Shown: positions 1 to 5,986 of the stretch, piece after piece
Layout of the letters: every line of letters starts with the position of its first letter
Position numbering within the stretch: position 1 is the first letter of the stretch
Assembly: GCA_017998095.1 (NCBI GenBank)
Contig: JAGODU010000119.1
Location: 1 to 12,105 of the forward strand
Direction of reading: 5' to 3'
DNA from: Prolixibacteraceae bacterium
GTDB lineage: Bacteria > Bacteroidota > Bacteroidia > Bacteroidales > Prolixibacteraceae
Length of the DNA stretch: 12,105 nucleotides
Program-made: the position numbers and the translations under genes
Notes under the pieces: model-generated
What the model was told of the DNA's origin: nothing
The model's input: the letters and a program-made list of their open reading frames with translations, nothing else
Database searches by the model: none

Positions 1-404
1 CTGTGGGTTGCCATTCCTTTAGGATCGTCCGCAGTAACTTTACCACTGTTTACAGTAAGCCAGTATTTATTTTGGATAAAATGTATTTCAGGAGCCCAGA
101 AGCGACCGTTATAAGGGCAATCGGCCGGTAGTTTTGATGCATCTATTAACCATGAATGTTGTTTGCAATTTATACAATCATCTGACACCAGAAGCCGGAC
201 ACCCGGGTTAGGTCCTGTCCAAACAGGATTTGATGTTCCGGTACAATACCATTTGTCACCAACTTTGATAATACAATGGTCTCGCATTGAAATTGAAGTA
301 TCCCGGGTGATTGGGTTTGTATACTTAAAAATATTATTTTGAGCAAAACAAGTTACCGCGTTAAAAACCGGGATTAAGAATAGTATTATTAAGCTTTTTC
401 TCAT
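1..404 (-). CDS. GH43-family glycoside hydrolase, N-terminal part (cut by window edge)
   Basis: This reading frame starts at an ATG at 404-402 and stays open to the left edge, giving 134 residues and no stop. Residues 1-21 look like a Sec signal peptide (basic MRK, hydrophobic core, possible cleavage after CFA), so the product is probably periplasmic or exported. No convincing lipobox is seen. The mature start resembles the first two blades of a GH43 five-bladed propeller: YTNPI at 28-32, then MRDHCIIKVGDKWY at 40-53, where D42 is the likely general base, a SDD..N.K..SW blade motif at 74-85, and RFWAPEIHF at 101-109. The catalytic acid and pKa-modulating Asp lie beyond the edge. Family members are mostly beta-xylosidases, arabinofuranosidases or arabinanases, and the subfamily cannot be assigned from this piece. 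Five Cys follow the signal peptide, two of them (C77, C80) in a CxxC arrangement. The gene follows susD in the same direction after 259 bp of hairpin-rich DNA, so it may be read through from susCD or have its own promoter. Confidence 0.82.
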   Translation of the reverse strand, partial: MRKSLIILFLIPVFNAVTCFAQNNIFKYTNPITRDTSISMRDHCIIKVGDKWYCTGTSNPVWTGPNPGVRLLVSDDCINCKQHSWLIDASKLPADCPYNGRFWAPEIHFIQNKYWLTVNSGKVTADDPKGMATH

Positions 405-605
405 AGCAGAAAAAAATAATTACTTTAATTTAAAATATTCATTAGGGATAATATAGAAATTTAATTTTTTAATAGCAAAGAAAAGAGAAAACCCGAATGG
501 TAATCTCTTTTCTTAAAAATGTTTAAAACAAAAAATATTCTCTTTTTCTAACCTAAACTATGAACACGGATTTTGAAATTACCCGGGTGTTTAATCACCC
601 GGGAT
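300..605. repeat. 13-bp inverted repeat pair linking the intergenic hairpin to the GH43 coding region
   Basis: The 13-mer ATCCCGGGTGATT is at 300-312 on the plus strand, and its exact reverse complement is at 593-605. The second copy is one arm of the hairpin at 575-608; the first covers codons 31-35 of the GH43 gene. In a transcript crossing susD and GH43 the two segments are complementary, so the hairpin and a long-range pairing would compete. The coordinates span both copies and the 280 bp between them. Confidence 0.55.
478..514 (-). terminator. Candidate A/U-rich terminator hairpin between susD and GH43
   Basis: AAGAAAAGAGA at 478-488 pairs perfectly with TCTCTTTTCTT at 504-514. Inside this 11-bp stem, a 2x2 internal loop is followed by an ACC/GGT mini-stem (491-493 with 499-501) closing a 5-nt loop. 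Read on the minus strand, the descending arm is itself U-rich, as in many low-GC intrinsic terminators, but no separate long U-run follows. It lies about 150 nt after the susD stop and 74 nt before the GH43 start. It could end or attenuate the susCD transcript, or act as a leader or processing hairpin for GH43. The structure is certain at sequence level; termination is inferred. Confidence 0.5.
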
Positions 606-608
606 TTC
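575..608 (-). repeat. GC-rich CCCGGG hairpin downstream of the susD-like gene
   Basis: CCCGGGTG at 582-589 pairs with CACCCGGG at 596-603, giving an 8-bp perfect stem with 7 G-C pairs and a 6-nt loop. Beyond a 2-nt bulge (580-581), GAAAT at 575-579 pairs with ATTTC at 604-608 and adds five pairs. It starts 55 nt after the susD stop codon and is far more GC-rich than its surroundings. No U-run follows on either strand, so it is not a textbook intrinsic terminator. A 3'-end stabilising structure that protects susCD mRNA, or an attenuator ahead of GH43, fits better. Confidence 0.6.
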
Positions 609-628
609 ATCAATCTATGAAAAATCAA

Positions 629-647
629 TATCCGGATTTTGCGGATA
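629..647 (-). repeat. Small inverted repeat just after the susD stop
   Basis: TATCCG at 629-634 and CGGATA at 642-647 form a 6-bp perfect stem with a 7-nt loop, 16 nt after the susD stop codon. It is short and could be chance. Its place just ahead of the stronger 575-608 hairpin is the only reason to record it. Confidence 0.3.
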
Positions 648-663
648 AAAGTCTGAAATTTTA

Positions 664-2622
664 CTAATTATAACCGGGATTCTGATATGCTGCTTTTTCA
701 TCATCAGTCATTTCCAAACCAAGTATTTGTCCTTTTGGAATAGGGCGCAAATACATAAATGGTTTAATATCTCTGGTCACTACTGCAGGGGTATGATCTC
801 CGACATTAGGACCGCAAATAGAATATTTAGCTGCATAATCAGCCCATTTTTGAGTGCGTATTAAATCGTACCAGCGATATCCTTCACCATAATATTCACG
901 TGAGCGTTCTGCAAGGATATAATCAATAGTTATATCAGCAGGAGTAGCTGCTACCATAACTGCGCTATTGTCAGCGTCTTTAGCAACGTTTCCATTATTG
1001 TCCCAATGCCAGACACCTGCGCGGGCACGTATTACATTGATAAGTTCCCTTGCACTTTTACCTGCTGTTGTAACTGCACCTTTAACAGCAGCTTCAGCAG
1101 CAATAAAATACAATTCTGAAAATTTAGCCACGTTATATGGACGAGTACTTCCTGCGTTTGGAGAACCAAGTCCTGTACCGTTATCTGTACGATAAGTTCC
1201 TATCTTCCACAGGCCGGGGTATATACGTCTGCTAATGCCACTTGGTGATACAACATAATCAGCACGACCCGGAAGAACTCCTATTTTAATACTGCTGTTA
1301 TATGGTTTGTCTGAATAATCAATAGCAACCGAAGGCTCTTCATTTAAGAAAGTAAGAATAGCATCGCCATTATATACTTTCATGTTATTAGCATTATAAA
1401 GGAATTCATTAGTAACACCACCTTTTTTCCAATTGCCGCGATAAACTGTTGTGAAAGTACCATCATATCTTGAGTCATTTGTTTTATCTGCGAATGTATT
1501 AGTAATGACCTCAATAGTAGGGCACATACGAGTCCATGGACGTCCAAGATGTTGTTCTGCTTCCCTTTGTACTGAAGAAACAAGTGTTGCTGCTTCATTC
1601 CAATCAGTTTTTGAGCTTGTAATAGAGGTATAATTCCATTGCATCATCCATCCTGCAAAATTATCTGGTGCGCCACCGCTACCATAAGTTAAGCTACCAC
1701 CATTATAAAGTTCACTTGCCTGAGTATGATCAGCATAGAGTACTATTTCACTATTGCGGTCGTTTTTACCCACATTGACATCATAGAATGTTGGTTGCAA
1801 ACTGAATGATCCGGGATTATCAATTGCAAAAACAGCCATATCATAAGCTGCCTGATAATACCATTTAGCATCATGGCCATTAGGATCTACTCTGCTGACT
1901 TCAGGGTAAGTAGGAATATTGTTAGGATTTTCAAGCCACCATGCATAAGTCAGATATGATTTTGCCAGATATAAACGGGCTGCAGTTTTAGTAAGTCCAC
2001 CAGTAACGCGACCTTTCTCCGGAAGGTTTTCGATTGCATTTAATAAATCGGGGAATATTACCTTAGTATAAACTTCAGACACCGGTTTTCTTACTGATAC
2101 CCTTGAAGTAGTAGTATTGAATTTTAATTCTCCTGCCCCAAGGTCCAGAGGCACACCCCCGAAGGTCTGAACGAGGTTGAAGTAATCGAAAGCACGAAAG
2201 AATCTTGCTTCGGCGATAAGGTCGTTTGTTATTCCTTCAACTTCAGGTCCAAATTCTATAACACCATTAGCTGTGTTAATGTTTGTAAAAGATTCTCCCC
2301 AAATAACATCAGAACGACTGCTTGATGCGTCAAGTGATCCTACACCTGAAAGGTCGTGATCTTTAAAGTTATTATCTGCACTCTGTGCATATGTAGCTTC
2401 GTCAGTACCTGTCTGGCAATGACTATAAAAATAAGCTTGACCATAAATGTATCTTAAGTGAGAATAAAATGATGTAACTGCACCATTAATACCATTTTTG
2501 GTTTTGAAGTAATCCGGAGTATAAATATTTCGTGGCTGTTCTTCCAGAATATCTGAGCAAGCCACCAGAAACAGCGCAATTAGTGCTGTTCCAATAACAG
2601 ATTTAATATGTGTACGTTTCAT
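664..2622 (-). CDS. SusD/RagB-family outer-membrane nutrient-binding lipoprotein
   Basis: This is the surface glycan-binding lipoprotein that sits as a lid on the SusC-like barrel and passes oligosaccharides to it. The 652-residue product starts with a lipoprotein signal peptide whose lipobox LVAC puts the lipidated cysteine at residue 22. The acidic tail SDILEEQ that follows matches the Bacteroidota signal for export of lipoproteins to the cell surface. Family hallmarks are the helical EARFFRAFDYFNLVQTFGGV segment near residues 138-157, LTKTAARLYLAKSYL a little later, AERSREYYGEGYRWYDLIR near the C-terminus, and the end motif RPIPKGQILG...QNPGY. The length is somewhat above the commonest SusD range but normal for xylan-type homologues. 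The ATG lies 13 nt after the susC stop with no Shine-Dalgarno sequence, as usual in this phylum, so the two are surely one operon. The stop is TAG at 666-664. The ligand cannot be read from sequence; a xylo-oligosaccharide is inferred from the neighbouring GH67. Confidence 0.96.
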   Translation of the reverse strand: MKRTHIKSVIGTALIALFLVACSDILEEQPRNIYTPDYFKTKNGINGAVTSFYSHLRYIYGQAYFYSHCQTGTDEATYAQSADNNFKDHDLSGVGSLDASSSRSDVIWGESFTNINTANGVIEFGPEVEGITNDLIAEARFFRAFDYFNLVQTFGGVPLDLGAGELKFNTTTSRVSVRKPVSEVYTKVIFPDLLNAIENLPEKGRVTGGLTKTAARLYLAKSYLTYAWWLENPNNIPTYPEVSRVDPNGHDAKWYYQAAYDMAVFAIDNPGSFSLQPTFYDVNVGKNDRNSEIVLYADHTQASELYNGGSLTYGSGGAPDNFAGWMMQWNYTSITSSKTDWNEAATLVSSVQREAEQHLGRPWTRMCPTIEVITNTFADKTNDSRYDGTFTTVYRGNWKKGGVTNEFLYNANNMKVYNGDAILTFLNEEPSVAIDYSDKPYNSSIKIGVLPGRADYVVSPSGISRRIYPGLWKIGTYRTDNGTGLGSPNAGSTRPYNVAKFSELYFIAAEAAVKGAVTTAGKSARELINVIRARAGVWHWDNNGNVAKDADNSAVMVAATPADITIDYILAERSREYYGEGYRWYDLIRTQKWADYAAKYSICGPNVGDHTPAVVTRDIKPFMYLRPIPKGQILGLEMTDDEKAAYQNPGYN

Positions 2623-2635
2623 TATAGACTAATTT

Positions 2636-5600
2636 TTAGAATGTCAAATTAATACCAAACAAGTAGTTACGAGTTGAAGGATTGTTAGTTCCAATTGTAA
2701 GAAGTCTCCTGAGATTATAACTATATGAAACTGCGGCATTCTCATTTCCATAAGAGTTTGTTTCAGGATCCATTCCTGATTCTGTATGATAAGGCGAGAA
2801 CATAACAAGAGGATTTTGAAGTGAGAAATAAATTCTCAAATCCTGGATGCCTGCTTTTTTCATAAGTTTTCTGTCGAAATTATATCCAAGCGTAATAGCT
2901 TTAATTTTCAGGTAAGAAGCGTCGAAATATCCAAGTGTACTGCCATATTTTGGATTATCACTTGATTGAACGCCACCTGGTTTTGGATATTTTGCATCAG
3001 TATTTTCAGGTGTCCAGTAATCAACTTTTACGTTGTTATTTGCTCTGGCGTTCAAATTATTGAGGTAACTGCCTGATCCATATAAAGTACTGTTAAGGAT
3101 GCCACCTGATTTGAATGTGCCGATAATGTTAAGGTCGATACCTTTATATGCAACGCGGGTATTGAAACCACCTTGAAAGTTTGGTTCAATGTCAATGATT
3201 TGTCTGTCACTTGCATCTATTTTACGTGAAGGAGTTCCATCTTCTTTATATTCACCTGTATATTTTACTTTTATCATACCAACATTACCTCCCGGTTCAA
3301 GAACATCAAGATAAGGGTCACCTTCTTGCCATAAACCTATTCTTTCATAATCATATATTACATCGATAGGAGAACCAACAAACCACCAGTTGTTTTCATC
3401 CTTTAACTGACCTGATGCAAGTGAAATCAGTTCGTTATGGTTAGTGTACAGGTTAACACCTGCTTCCCATGTCCAATCGTCAACATTATCAATAATGACT
3501 CCATTAAGTGTAAGTTCTAAACCCTTATTCTGAGTTTCTCCAATATTGGCCATGTAACTGCTAACTCCAGATGAACCGGGCATACTTAGACTTAAGAGTA
3601 CGTCGCTTGTATTCTGTACGTAATATTCAACTGTACCTGTTAATCGGTTGTTGAATAAACCAAAATCGAGGCCAAGATTATAAGTAGTAGAAAACTCCCA
3701 ACCAAGATTAGGGTTTGGAAGTTCAGAAACATAGTAACCGGTAGAATATGCTGTACCAAAGTTATATGGTCTTGTATTCAATAATCCCAAAGTTTTATAA
3801 GGGTCAACTGATTGATTAGATGTCTGGCCATAACCTACACGTAATTTAAGAAGGTCAATAGCTTCAATGTCATTCATAAACCCTTCATTTTTTATATTCC
3901 ATCCTGCTGAAATTGCCGGATATGAATGCCATTTTTGGCCATCTGCAAGACGGGAAGATGCATCAGAACGATATGAAACGCTTAACATGTAACGGTTATC
4001 ATATGAGTACATTATACGACCCATATAAGACATAAGACCACTGACACTATATCCTTGGTAATTAGGATTCACTGTTATATCAGTACTTGCAGCCCGGCCA
4101 ATGTTATAAAATTGAAAATAATCAGCAGGGATATTCTTTGCTGACATATTTGAACTGTTATAAGAGTTTTGTTCTGCTGAGTAAAGAGCAACTACATTCA
4201 GGTTGTGCTTTTCAGCAAATGTGCGATCGTACGATAAAATATTTTCGACAGTCCAGTATGTATTAATTGAATTAGAAATTGAAGCAGTGGAAGGATTTGT
4301 AGGAGTTCCGCTGAAAACACCTTCACCTGTATAGCTTCCATCATTTGTCATTCTGAAATTTAATCCAAGATTGAGACGGTATTTTAAACCTTCAATTCCA
4401 GGGATTTTAACTTCTGCATAAGCATTATTGTATGAGCCAAATGCTTTTCTGAGATCAATATATTTATCTCCCAGCCCTTCCAGTCTTTCACGTGTCCATA
4501 CCCATTGTGCACCGGATGTCTGTAGAAGGTATGTTTTTTTGAGAGAACCATCTTCATTGTAAGGATCGACAAGAGGAGAAGCTATCAATGAATTAAAAAT
4601 AGCACCCAGATTATTACCATTTGTTAAAGAGTAGTTGTTATTTGAAGAGAAGCCAAGTCTGATATATTCGCCAATTTGTTGATCGAGATTACTACGTAAT
4701 GAAAAACGTGTAAAGTTTTGAAGTGGAACTACTGCTTCTTCACGAAAGTACCCAATCCCAAAACTATAATTGCTGGATTCTGTTCCTCCGGTTAAATTTA
4801 TATCATGGTTTGTTACCATACCCGGTTTATAAAGAAGATCTTGCCAGTCGGTATTATTTTCGTCTGACTCGTCAAGAGTATTTTTATATTGACCTGAAGC
4901 AGCACGAAGAGCAGCAAACTCAGGACCACTCATCATAGGATATTTAGCAAAAATGTCTTTTACGCCATAATAGCCACTGTATGTAAGGTTTGCCTTTTGG
5001 CCGGCTTTACCTTTGTTTGTGGTTATCATTATAACACCATTTGCACCTCTTGAACCATAAATTGCAGTTGCTGAGGCATCTTTTAAAATATCGATACTTT
5101 TAATAGTGTTTGGATCTATATCACTTATATTTCCGGCAAAAGGAATTCCATCAAGAACAACCAACGGGTCATTGCTGGCATTAAGTGATCTGGTGCCACG
5201 AATACGTATTTGCATACTAGCTCCAGGCTTTGTGGATGTCTGATCCATTTGTACCCCTGAAATACGTCCTTGTAAAGCCTGTGTAATGTTTGAAGAAGCT
5301 ACGCTACGCATTTCATCACCTTTTATCGATGCCACGGAACCTGTTACAGCCTCTTTTCTTTGTGTACCGTAGCCTACGACAACAACTTCATCTAAGTCTG
5401 AAATTTCAGGTTTAAGGATTACATCAATAAGTGTTCGCCCTGATATTGCAATCTCCTGAGATACCATACCTACAAAAGAGAATACCAAAACACCATTAGC
5501 AGTGGCTTCTTTGAATGAATACAAACCATCCTGATCTGATATTGTACCTTGAGTTGTGCCCTTCAGTACAATAGTAGCCCCCGGAACGGGAGCTCCTGTT

Positions 5601-5710
5601 ACGTCTTTGACAGTCCCTTTAACCAAGGTAGACTGACCAAAGCTCCATAGAGAGAAAAATAATAGTGGAACAATTAATAATACCACATTAAGCAATCGTT
5701 TACTTTTCAT
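2636..5710 (-). CDS. SusC/RagA-family TonB-dependent outer-membrane transporter
   Basis: This is the outer-membrane barrel that imports oligosaccharides using energy from TonB-ExbBD, working as a complex with the SusD-like protein encoded next. The 1024-residue product has a signal peptide (about 1-25, ending SFGQ), a carboxypeptidase-regulatory-like beta domain (about 29-100, with VKGTVKDVTGAPVPGATIVL and GLYSF), and a TonB-box region (DEVVVVGYGTQRKEAVTGSV, 107-126). A plug follows to about 235 (QALQGRISGVQ, IRIRGTRSLN, VLDGIP, SIDILKDASATAIYGSRGAN, GVIMITTNKG), then the barrel, which ends in the typical terminal aromatic of INLTF. Length and domain order are ordinary for the family. There is no N-terminal signalling (STN) domain or anti-sigma pairing, consistent with control by the HTCS. 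The ATG follows an AT-rich leader in a 276-bp gap. It is the first gene of the susCD unit. Substrate specificity is inferred only from the GH67 and GH43 genes. Confidence 0.97.
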   Translation of the reverse strand: MKSKRLLNVVLLIVPLLFFSLWSFGQSTLVKGTVKDVTGAPVPGATIVLKGTTQGTISDQDGLYSFKEATANGVLVFSFVGMVSQEIAISGRTLIDVILKPEISDLDEVVVVGYGTQRKEAVTGSVASIKGDEMRSVASSNITQALQGRISGVQMDQTSTKPGASMQIRIRGTRSLNASNDPLVVLDGIPFAGNISDIDPNTIKSIDILKDASATAIYGSRGANGVIMITTNKGKAGQKANLTYSGYYGVKDIFAKYPMMSGPEFAALRAASGQYKNTLDESDENNTDWQDLLYKPGMVTNHDINLTGGTESSNYSFGIGYFREEAVVPLQNFTRFSLRSNLDQQIGEYIRLGFSSNNNYSLTNGNNLGAIFNSLIASPLVDPYNEDGSLKKTYLLQTSGAQWVWTRERLEGLGDKYIDLRKAFGSYNNAYAEVKIPGIEGLKYRLNLGLNFRMTNDGSYTGEGVFSGTPTNPSTASISNSINTYWTVENILSYDRTFAEKHNLNVVALYSAEQNSYNSSNMSAKNIPADYFQFYNIGRAASTDITVNPNYQGYSVSGLMSYMGRIMYSYDNRYMLSVSYRSDASSRLADGQKWHSYPAISAGWNIKNEGFMNDIEAIDLLKLRVGYGQTSNQSVDPYKTLGLLNTRPYNFGTAYSTGYYVSELPNPNLGWEFSTTYNLGLDFGLFNNRLTGTVEYYVQNTSDVLLSLSMPGSSGVSSYMANIGETQNKGLELTLNGVIIDNVDDWTWEAGVNLYTNHNELISLASGQLKDENNWWFVGSPIDVIYDYERIGLWQEGDPYLDVLEPGGNVGMIKVKYTGEYKEDGTPSRKIDASDRQIIDIEPNFQGGFNTRVAYKGIDLNIIGTFKSGGILNSTLYGSGSYLNNLNARANNNVKVDYWTPENTDAKYPKPGGVQSSDNPKYGSTLGYFDASYLKIKAITLGYNFDRKLMKKAGIQDLRIYFSLQNPLVMFSPYHTESGMDPETNSYGNENAAVSYSYNLRRLLTIGTNNPSTRNYLFGINLTF

Positions 5711-5986
5711 TTTTTAGATTTCATTAAATTGTTAATATGAGTTAAACCAGATTTTGACAAGGCTTTTTTATTTAGTAACCATTGTCATTTGATTTATAAA
5801 AACGGGTTCTTATCATTTACAAAAGTTGCTTTTTAAGATTTGATTGATTTGTAATTTTGAATCAAATGCTTTAGATTTTATAACCTGATAAATAAACTTC
5901 AGATTATTTTCTTTCTGCAAAAAAAGATGTAATGATTTGGTAATTAGTGGTATTTGATGAAACTGAGAGAGGTTAGAGAGAAATAT
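5711..5986 (-). promoter_or_regulatory. Probable promoter/operator region of the susCD operon
   Basis: This 276-bp AT-rich gap separates the HTCS stop codon from the susC start, and all flanking genes point the same way. It is the expected place for the susC promoter and the binding site of the AraC-type output domain of the adjacent HTCS. It contains three copies of ATTTGATT/AATCAAAT (described separately). I found no clear minus-strand match to the Bacteroidota TAnnTTTG -7 element with an upstream TTTG, so no transcription start is proposed. No clear terminator hairpin follows the HTCS gene either. The regulatory role rests on position. Confidence 0.5.
5787..5867. repeat. Three copies of ATTTGATT upstream of susC (two direct, one inverted)
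   Basis: ATTTGATT occurs on the plus strand at 5787-5794 and 5838-5845, 51 bp apart start to start. Its reverse complement AATCAAAT is at 5860-5867, forming with the middle copy a perfect 8-bp inverted repeat around a 14-bp spacer. An extra partial GATTTG is at 5846-5851. AraC-type HTCS output domains are known to act on repeats near susC promoters, which makes this an operator candidate. The sequence is AT-rich and short, so chance is a real alternative. Confidence 0.35.

Larger units (their letters stand above)
405..663 (-). other. Non-coding gap between the susD-like gene and GH43, rich in inverted repeats
   Basis: This 259-bp stretch has no supportable gene on either strand. In minus-strand order from the susD stop codon it holds a small TATCCG/CGGATA hairpin, a strong GC-rich CCCGGG hairpin, an 11-bp A/U-rich terminator-like hairpin, and about 70 bp of very AT-rich DNA before the GH43 start. 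I found no good match to the Bacteroidota promoter -7 element (TAnnTTTG) on the minus strand in that last stretch, so a separate GH43 promoter is neither shown nor excluded. Confidence 0.7.

Noticed and set aside
5852..5859. TAATTTTG on the plus strand, a perfect match to the Bacteroidota -7 element TAnnTTTG
   Set aside because: It points toward the 3' end of the HTCS gene, where no plus-strand gene exists, and has no TTTG element at the right distance upstream. In AT-rich DNA such matches arise by chance.
5890..5935. Poly-A run on the plus strand (TTTTTTTG on the minus strand) considered as a degenerate -7 element for susC
   Set aside because: It lacks the conserved A at position two and has no TTTG upstream at about 20 bp; homopolymer runs match such short motifs easily.
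5930..5986. Possible terminator directly after the HTCS stop codon (repeated GAGAGAGG / TTAGAGAGA tracts)
   Set aside because: The tracts are direct purine-rich repeats, not complementary arms, so no stable hairpin forms.
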